The notes: generated from the letters alone by a model not told the origin. A stretch of DNA of 64,000 bases from Flavobacterium bizetiae (GCF_902804475.1 NZ_CADCSU010000125.1:31753-95752), one strand, 5' to 3'; shown: positions 1 to 8,948, counted from the first letter of the stretch. A program made the numbers and translations.

Positions 1-394
1 TCGAAAGATTCGCCAATAGTGTCAGTTTCTTTTTTTCTTTTTTAAAAAATAGAATACAATAATATTTTCTGTTCGCTTCCAAGATCTCTCCAAAACCGCA
101 GGATCCTCCATTCATCATATTGCTATCATAATAGTCATTTTCACTTTGAGGGCAAAAAATTTCTTTATCTATAAATTTAATATTGGAATCATTTTTTATA
201 ATTTCCTCATAATTATTTACCTTAATATATCCGGCTTTAAAATGGTCATTAATATACTTATTTCCGTAATCAAAATCGGAATATTCAACAAAAAGGATTA
301 GATCACTATTCATTGTTAAATTTCTCAAATCAACACTTTGAGAATATATAGTACTCTGAATCAGAATAAAAATTGTAAAAAATATTTTTTTCAT
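1..394 (-). CDS. Secreted protein of unknown function, 3' end cut by window edge
   Basis: An open frame starts at the ATG at 394 and runs without a stop to base 1, so about 131 residues are visible and the C-terminus lies outside the window. The first 20 residues (Met-Lys-Lys-Ile followed by a Phe/Ile-rich stretch, then Tyr-Ser-Gln-Ser) look like a Sec signal peptide with cleavage near Ser-Gln. The mature part is rich in Asn, Asp and Tyr and has Cys residues in the contexts FCPQ and GSCGFG. It ends in a Lys-rich run. I recognise no family. The N-terminal codon use matches the neighbouring genes. Confidence 0.6.
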   Translation of the reverse strand, partial: MKKIFFTIFILIQSTIYSQSVDLRNLTMNSDLILFVEYSDFDYGNKYINDHFKAGYIKVNNYEEIIKNDSNIKFIDKEIFCPQSENDYYDSNMMNGGSCGFGEILEANRKYYCILFFKKEKKKLTLLANLS

Positions 395-496
395 TATTAA
401 TGATATATGACGGGTCATTATAAAAACTAAAATACTTTTTTAAATTTAAAAACTTACTTTTTTGTCTCTATTCTTTCTTTCAATTAAAACTTCATC

Positions 497-1366
497 TCAA
501 GGCACCGCAATCTTCATTTGTTTGTGCAAAATATGAATGTCTAACGAAGTCTGCGCTCCGCAATATTCACCATCAATCTGAAAATTAACCGGATAATTTG
601 TTTTTATGGTCGCTTTGTCTGTCGAAATAATCACAATATCATCAGAATCGATTGGCATGTTTCCGGTAATGATTTTTCCGAGTAATAATAAGTCAAGGCT
701 TTTTAAAATAACCAATTCAAATTTTCCGTCGTTCATCGCACCATTTGGATTTATTGTTACGCCGGTTCCGTATTTTTTAGAATTGGCGATTACAATCATT
801 CTTGCTGTATGCTCTACTGTTTCCTTATTTGCGGTAATCGTAGCGACAAAAGGTTCGTTAGAATCAACAAGGGTATTATAAGCCTGCAAAGCATATCCCC
901 AAATTCCTCGTAGATTACTTTGTTCATAGTTTTTCACCAAATCAGCATTAAGACCAATGTCGCTTAAATGAATGCTTTTTTTGCCGTTGATGCAAATCAT
1001 GTCCATTTCGATATAACGGCTTAAAAAGGCGATTTTCAGGTTCTCCTCTATTGTTGTGGGTAAATTAAGATCTACAGATAAACCGTTTGCCGATCCGGCG
1101 GGCAAAATACCAATAACAACATCAAATTGTTCTACGGCTTCGGCAACCATTTTTATCGTTCCGTCGCCGCCTGCTACTATAATTCGTTCAGGTTGCAATT
1201 GATTATAAAGCGATTGTATTTCTTTCTGGTCTGTTTTGCCTGTAGTTTCATAAACCGTCAGGTCAAAATTATTCGTGGTTGCAAATTCCTGCACAGCCTC
1301 GATCAAATCTGATTTATCAAGGTCTCCGGAAATAGGATTTACAACAAATATGATATTCTTTTTCAA
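497..1366 (-). CDS. Diacylglycerol/lipid kinase family protein (DagK/YegS type)
   Basis: Predicted cytosolic or membrane-associated lipid kinase that phosphorylates diacylglycerol or a related lipid. The N-terminus has the VVNPISG segment and the nucleotide-binding GGDGT motif at about residues 66-70, followed by GILPAGSANGLS, the family's typical G-x-GNxLA-like segment. Length, 289 residues, is normal. The frame is open to a TTG at 1429, but that adds 21 unusual residues and sits 3 bases from the divergent gene. The TTG at 1366 places KKNIIFVVNP at the N-terminus as in relatives, so I prefer it. No ATG is available near the start. The head-to-head neighbour is a phosphatidate phosphatase, the opposite reaction. 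Substrate is not determinable from sequence. Confidence 0.85.
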   Translation of the reverse strand: MKKNIIFVVNPISGDLDKSDLIEAVQEFATTNNFDLTVYETTGKTDQKEIQSLYNQLQPERIIVAGGDGTIKMVAEAVEQFDVVIGILPAGSANGLSVDLNLPTTIEENLKIAFLSRYIEMDMICINGKKSIHLSDIGLNADLVKNYEQSNLRGIWGYALQAYNTLVDSNEPFVATITANKETVEHTARMIVIANSKKYGTGVTINPNGAMNDGKFELVILKSLDLLLLGKIITGNMPIDSDDIVIISTDKATIKTNYPVNFQIDGEYCGAQTSLDIHILHKQMKIAVP

Positions 1367-1432
1367 AGTTTTATTTTTAAAGTCAATTAAAATAATTAAT
1401 TTACAGCATCTATCTATAAATATACGCAATTA

Positions 1433-2392
1433 ATGAAACCAATTTTACAATTATATCGGGGTTATGCCAATGAAGAAGAATTAATTGTAATGGGACATGT
1501 TTTTAAAAGAACGTATGATTATGATTTTCAGAAGAAAAACTTAAAAAATGCCCGTTCAATTATTAATCAGTTCAGGATAAAAACGCTTGATAATTTTGAT
1601 ATTTATCTAAAATGCGGCCATCAGGAAATTCATACCAAAACTTTGGATGATGGTTATTTTAAGTTTTGTATTCCGCTGGAAACTGAAACCAGTTTTGGAT
1701 GGATGGAATACGAAGTTACGATCAAGGATGAAAATGAAACCATAACTGAAAAAGGTAGTTTTATAAGACCTCATAAAGGAAAACTTGGAATAATATCTGA
1801 TATCGATGATACTTTTTTGATTTCGCATACTCAGAATTTCTTTAAAAAAATCTATATTCTTTTGTTTAAAAATGTAAATGACCGCAAGGTTTTTACAGAT
1901 GTTGTACCGCATTATCAGGCTTTGAGTTCTGCAGGACGAAACAATAAAGAAGAGGAAAATGCCTTTTTTTATGTTTCAAGCAGCGAATGGAATTTGTATC
2001 GCTTTATTGTAAAATTTACCAAAATACACAATCTGCCCAGAGCCGTAATTTTATTAAAGGATATTAAAAGAGGTATCACAGACTTTTTTATGAGCGGACG
2101 CGGAAATCACGATCATAAATTCGACAAAATAAAACATGTTTTAGAGTTTTACCCTAATCTTAAATATGTGTTATTAGGTGATGATTCGCAACATGATCCT
2201 GTTTTGTACGAACGAATCTGCAAAATATTTCCTGTAACTGTAAAAGCGGTTTACATCAGGCAAACTGGAAAACACCAAAAAGAAGCGACTAAAAAAATCA
2301 TGAAAAACCTAGAAGCTTTAGAAGTTTCTGTTTGTTATTATAAAAATAGCAGCGAAGCCATTATGCATTCTAAAAGTATTGGGATTATTTAA
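1433..2392 (+). CDS. App1-family phosphatidate phosphatase (DUF2183)
   Basis: Member of the App1 phosphatidate phosphatase catalytic family, HAD superfamily. Residues 1-110 form a beta-rich N-terminal region. The catalytic DIDDT motif is at about 123-127 (DxDxT nucleophile and acid/base), a VSSSEWN segment lies near 181, and a GDDSQHDP segment near 249 supplies the acidic metal ligands. Length is 319 residues. In yeast App1 dephosphorylates phosphatidic acid to diacylglycerol; that activity here is inferred. It is transcribed divergently from a DagK-type kinase, with only 66 bases between the preferred starts. There is no signal peptide, so a cytosolic location is likely. Confidence 0.85.
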   Translation: MKPILQLYRGYANEEELIVMGHVFKRTYDYDFQKKNLKNARSIINQFRIKTLDNFDIYLKCGHQEIHTKTLDDGYFKFCIPLETETSFGWMEYEVTIKDENETITEKGSFIRPHKGKLGIISDIDDTFLISHTQNFFKKIYILLFKNVNDRKVFTDVVPHYQALSSAGRNNKEEENAFFYVSSSEWNLYRFIVKFTKIHNLPRAVILLKDIKRGITDFFMSGRGNHDHKFDKIKHVLEFYPNLKYVLLGDDSQHDPVLYERICKIFPVTVKAVYIRQTGKHQKEATKKIMKNLEALEVSVCYYKNSSEAIMHSKSIGII

Positions 2393-2463
2393 GATTTTTT
2401 ATGATTTTATCTACGGATGACGCGGGTTTTAACTGGTTTTCGCAGGTTTTTATTCTCGTTTTT

Positions 2464-2549
2464 GTCATTGCGAGGAACGAAGCAATCTCACTAGTAATTG
2501 ATATGAGTTTTGATTTTGCAAATGTGATTGCTTCGTTCCTCGCAATGAC
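2464..2549. repeat. REP-like inverted repeat (GTCATTGCGAGGAACGAAGC type)
   Basis: Two 27-base arms beginning GTCATTGCGAGGAACGAAGC and ending with its complement enclose about 30 bases. Related arms (GTCATCCCGAGGAACGAGGG) occur at 56381-56469 and 56638-56738, so this is an interspersed palindromic family. A 65-codon frame reads through it but is not a gene. Confidence 0.85.
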
Positions 2550-2594
2550 ATACTTTATGGAAACGTCTAAACCTGAAACTGAAAACTGCGACTC

Positions 2595-2740
2595 CTAGCC
2601 CAGATTGAAGAGGAAAGCCCGGAGCAAAAAAAACTAATTTTTCTTGCCAGAAAACAGCGACCAACGGAAGCTCGTTTTATGGCTTAGAAAAATAGTTTTT
2701 TTTGCTCCGGACTTGAAACGGAAAGCTGGAAATAGCTCCT
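2595..2740 (+). ncRNA. Structured repeat resembling the flavo-1 RNA motif, extended form
   Basis: Begins TAGCCCAGATTGAAGAGGAA and ends GGAAATAGCTCCT. Between these borders lies a very long hairpin: an arm of roughly 35 bases from CGGAGCAAAAAAAAC pairs with its complement ending GTTTTTTTTGCTCCG, around the loop AGCGACCAACGGAAGCT. The same borders and the same loop occur at 31217-31371, with a different stem sequence that also pairs. That covariation points to a selected structure. I name flavo-1 from memory of the published consensus; a covariance-model search would decide. Confidence 0.5.
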
Positions 2741-2785
2741 AAAAACTAAAAAAACCTTTGTCAAAGTTCGAAACTTTGACAAAGG
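2740..2785 (-). terminator. Intrinsic terminator of the ABC-F gene
   Basis: A near-perfect 31-base palindrome at 2755-2785 (CCTTTGTCAAAGTT and complement) is followed on the minus strand by TTTTTTTAGTTTTT. It lies 35 bases beyond the ABC-F stop. The same palindrome core recurs at 53083-53113 without the T run. Confidence 0.7.
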
Positions 2786-2819
2786 CATCTGTAAACTTTG
2801 ACTGAGACTGAAAACTAAA

Positions 2820-4733
2820 CTAAGCGTTGAAATTATCAATCTCTTCCTGAACAATTTCCCAATCAAGAAGTAATTGGTCCAGGTCTTTTTTCTTTTTGTT
2901 GTATGCTGTAAAAAATGAAGCATCTTCGATATGCTTGTCATAATTCGAAGCCAACAATTTATCGTCGTGCTGAATGTCTTTTTCTAATTGTTTGATCTGA
3001 CTTTCGACTTTACTCAAACGGTTTTGAAGCGCTTTTCCTTTTTTCTGATCTTCGTAAGAAACCTTATTGCTTTCTTTAGGAGCTGCGGCTTTTGCCACAT
3101 CTTTTTTCTCGACTTCACGCATGTTTTCAAGATTGCGCTGCTCTAAGAAATAGTTGATATCTCCTAAATATTCTTTGATTTTTTGATCTTTGAATTCGTA
3201 AACGATATTCGACATTCCTTGAAGGAAATCTCTATCGTGAGAAACCAATAATAAAGTACCACCAAATTTTTGAAGTGCGGCTTTAAGAACGTTTTTAGAT
3301 TTAATATCCAAGTGATTCGTAGGCTCATCCATCAGCAATACATTGATTGGCTGCAATAGTAATTTACAAAGCGCCAAACGGTTACGCTCACCTCCTGAAA
3401 GTACTTTTACTTTTTTCTCTACATCGTCGCCACGGAATAAAAACGATCCCAACATATCACGAACTTTAGAACGGTTGGTGTCTGTTGCAGCATCTTCCAT
3501 AGTTTGCAATAAGGTGATTTCTCCATCAAGATATTCGGCCTGATTTTGAGCAAAATAACCCAATTGTACGTTGTGCCCTAATTTGATGTTTCCCTGATAT
3601 TCGAATTCGTTTACAATGGCTTTAATAAAAGTCGATTTTCCTTGTCCGTTTTGACCCACAAAAGCAATTTTGCTTCCGCGTTCTACTAACAAATCGATAT
3701 CTTTTAAAATCACTTTATCTCCGTAAGCCTTTGTAACATGTTCAGCTTCGACTACAACTTTTCCTGGTTCTTTTGAAACCGGAAACGAAATATTCATTAC
3801 CGAATTGTCATCTTCATCAACTTCGATTCTTTCTACTTTATCTAATTTTTTAATTAACGATTGCGCCATCGAAGCTTTTGATGCTTTTGCACGGAACTTT
3901 TCGATTAATTTTTCTGTTTCCTCAATTTTTTTAGCTTGATTTTTTTGCGTTGCCAATTGTTTTTCACGAATTTCATGACGCAATTCTAAATATTGAGAAT
4001 ATGGTTTATTAAAGTCGTATGCTTTTCCTAAAGAGATTTCGATTGTACGGTTTGTAACATTATCAAGGAACATTTTATCGTGCGAAACAATTACAACAAC
4101 TCCTGGATAACTGCGCAAGAAACTCTCTAACCAAATGATACTTTCGATATCTAAGTGGTTGGTAGGCTCATCCAGAAGCAATACATCATTTGATTGTAAT
4201 AATAGTTTGGCTAATTCGATACGCATTCTCCAACCTCCTGAAAATGTTTCGGTTTGATTGTTAAACACTTCTCTTTTGAAACCAAGTCCTAAAAGAATTT
4301 TCTCTGTATCACCTACATAATTGTAACCTCCAAGAAGGTCAAAACGATGTGTATAATCAGATAAATCTTCGATGATTTGGCCGTATTCTTCGCTTTCATA
4401 ATCGGTTCTGGTAACCAATTGATGATTGATTTCTTCTAATTTTTTCTCTACAATTTTGATTTCAGTAAAGGCTTCATAAGCTTCTTCTAATACCGTTCTT
4501 CCTTGTTCGAAATCAATATCCTGACGTAAAAAACCCATTCGGATATCTTTTTCCTGAGAAATAACTCCGGAATCAGGAGCGAAATCTCTTGCTAACATTT
4601 TAAGCATTGTCGATTTACCCGCTCCGTTTTTACCAACAAGACCTACGCGGTCGCCGGCACCTAAACGAAAGGTAACTTCTTCAAATAAATATGTTCCTCC
4701 AAAAGAAACCGAAAGATTGTGTATATTAAGCAT
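2820..4733 (-). CDS. ABC-F family ATPase (Uup/EttA-like)
   Basis: Soluble ABC-F protein with two ATP-binding cassettes and no membrane segments. These act on the ribosome or in translation and sometimes give antibiotic resistance. Cassette 1 has Walker A GKNGAGKST at 34-42, signature FSGGWRMR and Walker B LLLDEPTNHLD. Cassette 2 has GQNGQGKST, LSGGERNR and LLMDEPTNHLD. A charged linker rich in Lys/Glu separates them, and residues about 545-637 form a coiled-coil tail as in Uup-type proteins. Length 637 is typical. The start is ATG at 4733, preceded by a TAnnTTTG box at 4802-4809. Which ABC-F subfamily it belongs to is uncertain. Confidence 0.93.
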   Translation of the reverse strand: MLNIHNLSVSFGGTYLFEEVTFRLGAGDRVGLVGKNGAGKSTMLKMLARDFAPDSGVISQEKDIRMGFLRQDIDFEQGRTVLEEAYEAFTEIKIVEKKLEEINHQLVTRTDYESEEYGQIIEDLSDYTHRFDLLGGYNYVGDTEKILLGLGFKREVFNNQTETFSGGWRMRIELAKLLLQSNDVLLLDEPTNHLDIESIIWLESFLRSYPGVVVIVSHDKMFLDNVTNRTIEISLGKAYDFNKPYSQYLELRHEIREKQLATQKNQAKKIEETEKLIEKFRAKASKASMAQSLIKKLDKVERIEVDEDDNSVMNISFPVSKEPGKVVVEAEHVTKAYGDKVILKDIDLLVERGSKIAFVGQNGQGKSTFIKAIVNEFEYQGNIKLGHNVQLGYFAQNQAEYLDGEITLLQTMEDAATDTNRSKVRDMLGSFLFRGDDVEKKVKVLSGGERNRLALCKLLLQPINVLLMDEPTNHLDIKSKNVLKAALQKFGGTLLLVSHDRDFLQGMSNIVYEFKDQKIKEYLGDINYFLEQRNLENMREVEKKDVAKAAAPKESNKVSYEDQKKGKALQNRLSKVESQIKQLEKDIQHDDKLLASNYDKHIEDASFFTAYNKKKKDLDQLLLDWEIVQEEIDNFNA

Positions 4734-4801
4734 AATGTGTAACTATTGTGGCAAGCTGTAAAGGTTTTTAAGCGCCTTATCTGCTTTGCTTTTTGAAAGT
4801 G

Positions 4802-4809
4802 CAAAAGTA
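4802..4809 (-). promoter_or_regulatory. Candidate -7 box TACTTTTG for the ABC-F gene
   Basis: Minus-strand TACTTTTG fits the Bacteroidetes -7 consensus TAnnTTTG and lies about 70 bases before the ATG. I see no matching TTG at -33, so this is moderate support. Confidence 0.45.
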
Positions 4810-4927
4810 TGACAATTAATTTAAGTTTCGACTGTGGTTATAAAACAAATATTACAAGGCTTTTTGAGGATAAAAAATCCTTTTTTATAGCTTAAGTTCT
4901 TTTGTTTCAATACCAATAATTATAAAA

Positions 4928-4967
4928 AAACGGGTAGAAATCTTTTAGACTTCTACCCGTTTTTTTA
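4928..4967 (-). terminator. Bidirectional terminator after the terC-like gene
   Basis: Arms ACGGGTAGAA and TTCTACCCGT flank an 11-base loop, with an A run on one side and a T run on the other. It lies 20 bases beyond the stop of the gene at 4987, at the 3' end of the Ter gene run. Confidence 0.85.
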
Positions 4968-4986
4968 AATCGTTTTTCTTTCTTTT

Positions 4987-5994
4987 TTATACCTCAGTTG
5001 CTTCTTTTGGCTCTGGTAATAAAATTGATAATACTACTGATATCACCAAAATTCCTCCAATAACGATCAATGAATAAATCGAATCTATATGGTAGAATGG
5101 AGCAATAATCATTTTAACACCAATGAATGAAAGGATAATTGCCAGTCCGTATTGTAATTTACTAAACAAGTGAATGAAATTATCTAATAAGAAGAACAAT
5201 GCTCTTAATCCTAAAATTGCAAAAATGTTAGAAGTGTAAAGAATAAATGGGTCGTTTGAAATCGCGAAAATTGCCGGAATAGAATCTACTGCAAACAATA
5301 AATCTGTAAATTCGATTACGGCTACAACTACCAAAAGAGGTGTTGCTAATTTTTTTCCGTTTTCGTACGTAAAGAATTTATCTCCGTCGTATTTATCAGA
5401 AACACTAAAAAACTTTCTGATTAATCTAGCTCCTCTTGTATTGTTGTAATCTTCTTCGTCATCATCATCTCCTGCAGACCAAGATTTGATTCCTGCATAA
5501 ACAAGGAACAATCCAAAGGCTGTCATGATTAAATTGATATCGTATTTGAAACCTTCTACTCCAACAAGGCTTAAAAGTTTGTTTAGGTATGTAAGTTCTA
5601 TTAAGAATGCTCCTGAGAATATAAATATAGCTCTTAAAACCAAGGCTCCTATAATACCCCAAAACAGTACTTTATGTTTGTTTTCGTTTTGTACATCAAA
5701 AAATTTAAAAACTAATATAAATACAAATAGGTTATCTACAGAAAGTGCTTTCTCGATCCAGTATGCCGACTGGAACTCATAAAATTTGGCAGCTCCTGCA
5801 AAGTGATAGATCAAACCACTAAAAATCATTGCTAAACTTATCCATACTAATGACCATGTTATCGCTTCTTTATTTGTTACGACATGACTTTTCTTGTTGA
5901 AGATTCCTAAATCTAACAACAGCATGATCACAACTGCGACCGCAAATACTATTATTAATCCTGGATGTTCTGAAAAAATAGGGTGTTGATTCAT
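4987..5994 (-). CDS. TerC-family integral membrane protein (Alx/TerC type)
   Basis: Polytopic inner-membrane protein, 335 residues, with about nine hydrophobic segments. The family includes tellurite-resistance TerC and the manganese exporter Alx/MeeF. Conserved intramembrane acidic residues are visible in LLLDLGIF near the N-terminus and in FTDLLFAVDSIPAIFAIS in the second half. A soluble acidic insert (DDDDEEDYNN) lies near residue 175. It is the last gene of the minus-strand Ter run, 30 bases after the kinase-like gene and just before a strong terminator. TerC proteins are proposed to anchor TerD/TerY proteins or move metal ions; here that is inference from context. Start ATG at 5994. Confidence 0.9.
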   Translation of the reverse strand: MNQHPIFSEHPGLIIVFAVAVVIMLLLDLGIFNKKSHVVTNKEAITWSLVWISLAMIFSGLIYHFAGAAKFYEFQSAYWIEKALSVDNLFVFILVFKFFDVQNENKHKVLFWGIIGALVLRAIFIFSGAFLIELTYLNKLLSLVGVEGFKYDINLIMTAFGLFLVYAGIKSWSAGDDDDEEDYNNTRGARLIRKFFSVSDKYDGDKFFTYENGKKLATPLLVVVAVIEFTDLLFAVDSIPAIFAISNDPFILYTSNIFAILGLRALFFLLDNFIHLFSKLQYGLAIILSFIGVKMIIAPFYHIDSIYSLIVIGGILVISVVLSILLPEPKEATEV

Positions 5995-6024
5995 TTTTAA
6001 ATATTAATTAGGTTAGATTTTAAA

Positions 6025-7536
6025 TTATTTATTGGCCATTGTAACTACTATAACTCTGCCGCCTTCTTCTTTTGAAAGCAGTATTTTTTTACCATCTGTA
6101 AGCTCGAGCATGGTGCCGATGGGAATTTCTTTGTCTTCGGTAACGTCTTTTAATGATGTTAGTTTTTGATTGACAAATACCCACTTATCATTATAAAAAG
6201 TAAAGTAGCCTACAGGTACTTTTTGTTCTGCCGTTAATTTTTCATTTCGCGCAATATTACGATTAACATGCCATTGAAACAAGTATTGATCGTTATAAAC
6301 CATTAATCTATGATTCTCGGGTTTCCAGACGGTTTCCTGAAACTGATAATAGAGATCTAAAACCGGCAACGTGCCTTTGTGAGCCGTATTACAAAACGGA
6401 CATCTTGGTGTATTTGTGTTGTCGAAAACATACCATTTTTGTTCGCATGAAGCGTTATGGCATTTTTGCATTAAATCGGTTGTTTTCAATAATGCTATTT
6501 CCCATTCCTCGGCAGTTGGTCTTTGCATTGGGTTATGCAATCCGTCTATAAAAACTTTATCGAATAAGGTTTTTAAATATGGGCCTGTAATGGCATATGG
6601 TATTTTGGTTATATCAGCCCAAGGCAAATCCCATTTCGAAACCTGATTGAGTTTGGGTCTGTTTGTAGCATCTGTTGGATGCTCTATAAACATGGCTTTT
6701 TCGCCCATCGATAACAAATCGTCTTTTTCGGTATCAAGATCATGCACCTTTCCTCCTTTTAGGGGATGTCTGTGTAGTAAAAACATATAGATCAAAACCG
6801 GTAACGCATGCAAATCGGTCAATCTGCTTGGTAATTTTCTATCGGGATCTGTTTTATTTAAATGCTTGGTCGAAAGTACTTCTGGAGCTATAAACTCGGC
6901 TGTTCCAATTACTTCGGCCGGAAATAACCCTGGAACTACAAGTCCATCCAAATCAATCATGCAAGCCGATTTATTGATTGGATCTATCAGAACATTATTG
7001 TATGACAAATCAGAATGTGCCAATCCCATGGCATGCATTTTTTTTACACCGCGGGTTAAATTAACACAAACCTGAAAATAACTCAGCCAATCACCTAACT
7101 CTGATTTTGCTACTCGAAGTGGAAAATGCGGATTTCTAAATTTTGATCCCGCAAACCATTTTCCGTTTTTTTCTTTTCCCTGAATTAAATCGCTGGTTTC
7201 ATATCCTTTTTTAAAGAAAAATTTAGAATCGTAAATAGGTACAATGATTCCCGTTAATCCGTTATGTTCAATAACATCCGTTGGCCATCTGTATACTTCG
7301 TTTAGATAATAATCGCCTGCATCTCCGTTTTGAATTTGAACTAAATATTTATTTGTAATTCTTTGCAGTCTCTCTTTTTGATTAAAATCTAGTTTTTCTC
7401 TAAAAATCGCTACTACATATTTTCTATCGGGACTAAAATAAACATCCTTTACACCACCGCGCATAGGTTCGCCATTATCTACAAACTGATAGGATTTCGA
7501 GTTGTCATTAATAGATTTTACTGTAATCGTACTCAT
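6025..7536 (-). CDS. Protein-kinase-like protein of the TerY-P triad, with C-terminal zinc ribbon
   Basis: 503 residues. A kinase fold is indicated by a glycine-loop-like GGVKDVYFS, the catalytic HSDLSYNNVL near residue 173 (HxDxxxxN form), and MIDLDGL near 196 where the usual DFG reads DLDG. An APE-like segment EFIAPEV follows. The usual strand-3 lysine is not obvious: the equivalent segment reads VVAIFREK. Near residue 353 a CHNASCEQKW...CPFC cluster looks like a zinc ribbon, followed by a beta-rich C-terminal domain of about 100 residues. It sits 2 bases after the PP2C gene and near TerY genes, the kinase/phosphatase/vWA triad described for Ter systems. Substrate is unknown; one or more vWA proteins are likely partners by context. 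Confidence 0.8.
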   Translation of the reverse strand: MSTITVKSINDNSKSYQFVDNGEPMRGGVKDVYFSPDRKYVVAIFREKLDFNQKERLQRITNKYLVQIQNGDAGDYYLNEVYRWPTDVIEHNGLTGIIVPIYDSKFFFKKGYETSDLIQGKEKNGKWFAGSKFRNPHFPLRVAKSELGDWLSYFQVCVNLTRGVKKMHAMGLAHSDLSYNNVLIDPINKSACMIDLDGLVVPGLFPAEVIGTAEFIAPEVLSTKHLNKTDPDRKLPSRLTDLHALPVLIYMFLLHRHPLKGGKVHDLDTEKDDLLSMGEKAMFIEHPTDATNRPKLNQVSKWDLPWADITKIPYAITGPYLKTLFDKVFIDGLHNPMQRPTAEEWEIALLKTTDLMQKCHNASCEQKWYVFDNTNTPRCPFCNTAHKGTLPVLDLYYQFQETVWKPENHRLMVYNDQYLFQWHVNRNIARNEKLTAEQKVPVGYFTFYNDKWVFVNQKLTSLKDVTEDKEIPIGTMLELTDGKKILLSKEEGGRVIVVTMANK

Positions 7537-7538
7537 AC

Positions 7539-8945
7539 TTAATAAATTATGGCAAGGGTTCTGTCGTCATGATTTCCCGGACTCCAAAAATCCATCCAGG
7601 TCGAAAGCTGGTGTGCAATTTCAGGGTTTTCCGGATTAAAATCAACTTTAATTCCATCTTCATTTTTTCCTTTTAAATCTTCCAAAAAGTTGTTCCATTT
7701 TTCGATTTTCTCCAAATTGGCTTCAACTACAAATTTAGGATCGTAAATTCCGTCTGTCATCAACATTAAATAAGAGAAATCATCAACTAATTTAAACCCA
7801 AATCGCGTCGAAAATTTATCATTTTGAAAAATTTCGGGCATGGTAATAAAACGCGTTCCGCCGCCAAAATCACCAACATCAAGCCAGTTCATTAATTTAA
7901 TTTCGGTTAGATCTTTATTTAATAATCCAATTGGGCAGTCACCAATTCCGAATGTTAGAACGGCATATCCAAAATCATATTTTTTAACCAAAGCAAAGAT
8001 TAAAGTAGCATGGAGGTTCTTTAAATCTGTTTCGTTTTTTACTGCGAATTCTTCTATTTTTTGATGTGCAAAATGTGCTGCTTTTGAAAGGTTTTGATAA
8101 ACAAAATGACTTATTTTTTTTGATGTTTCCTCGCTTACTTTATTATGATGATCGACCAAAACCTGATCAAATTCTTTTAGATTTTCTGTTTTCAAATTTT
8201 CTTCAAAATATTGAATAACTGAATTACAGGCTAAATTTGATCCTTTTCTTGATAATTTTGCCGAACCCGCTCCATCAGAAACGGCGAGAACACTCCAACC
8301 TGTTTCGGTAAAGTTTTTAAACGCAAAATCATCTTCTCTAAAAGACCCAACATTCGCATGGCTTCTACCTCTTTTGGATGCTATTACAATATTTTTATCT
8401 AAAAATTTAGCCGCAACGGCTTCATTATCCGGTTTCGAGAAAGGATCGTTTTTATCGCTTTCAAGATTCTTCCACAACGACTTTGGATCTGGGTTTACAA
8501 TAAGTGTTATTATTTTTTCATTTAAAACCGAATCTTCCGGTTCGCCTTCAACTCTAAATAATAGTTTTATTTTTAAATCTCCACTTATTTCGGGAACTCC
8601 AACTAATTCATCATTTTCATTAAACTCAAGACCTGTATTTTCTAAACCTTTAATTTCAAAAGAAATAATATCATTCCAGCCCAAAGTATTGAAATCAATC
8701 TTTGCCAAATATTTTTTGTTTACTGTGCCGTTTGGTATCGAGACAGGCTGGGTCAAAATATCATCGATTCTGTTTTTCAATATCCAATTCTGCATAATCA
8801 TTTTTTGGTTTTCCTGAATTATTTTTACTGCATTGACATTTTTTTCATTAGATGCAAAGACCTCAAAAAGGGCCGTTTTATCTAAAGAAATATCAATTTT
8901 CTTTTGTGATAAAAAAGACTGAATATATCTTTTAGTCTCTTCCAT
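7539..8945 (-). CDS. PP2C-type Ser/Thr phosphatase with N-terminal Ig-like domain
   Basis: 468 residues. The C-terminal two-thirds is a PP2C domain: RSHANVGSFREDDFAF near 195-207 gives the first metal-binding acidic residues, VSDGAGSAKLS follows, then LTFGIGDCPIGL and LMLMTDGIYDP, and HDDRTLAIIY closes the domain. Residues about 55-165 are beta-rich with GLEFNENDELVGVPEISG, resembling a bacterial putative-Ig or cadherin-like module, likely for partner binding. It precedes the kinase-like gene by 2 bases and follows the TerY gene by 3 bases. The expected role is reversing phosphorylation set by the neighbouring kinase. No signal peptide is present, so it is cytosolic. Confidence 0.85.
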   Translation of the reverse strand: MEETKRYIQSFLSQKKIDISLDKTALFEVFASNEKNVNAVKIIQENQKMIMQNWILKNRIDDILTQPVSIPNGTVNKKYLAKIDFNTLGWNDIISFEIKGLENTGLEFNENDELVGVPEISGDLKIKLLFRVEGEPEDSVLNEKIITLIVNPDPKSLWKNLESDKNDPFSKPDNEAVAAKFLDKNIVIASKRGRSHANVGSFREDDFAFKNFTETGWSVLAVSDGAGSAKLSRKGSNLACNSVIQYFEENLKTENLKEFDQVLVDHHNKVSEETSKKISHFVYQNLSKAAHFAHQKIEEFAVKNETDLKNLHATLIFALVKKYDFGYAVLTFGIGDCPIGLLNKDLTEIKLMNWLDVGDFGGGTRFITMPEIFQNDKFSTRFGFKLVDDFSYLMLMTDGIYDPKFVVEANLEKIEKWNNFLEDLKGKNEDGIKVDFNPENPEIAHQLSTWMDFWSPGNHDDRTLAIIY

Positions 8946-8948
8946 GAA

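Noticed and set aside
2401..2598. 65-codon + frame
   Set aside because: It reads through a REP palindrome and its flank and has no protein-like features.
8374..8817. 147-codon + frame inside the PP2C gene
   Set aside because: Antisense shadow of a strongly supported gene; Phe/Ser-rich with no motif.
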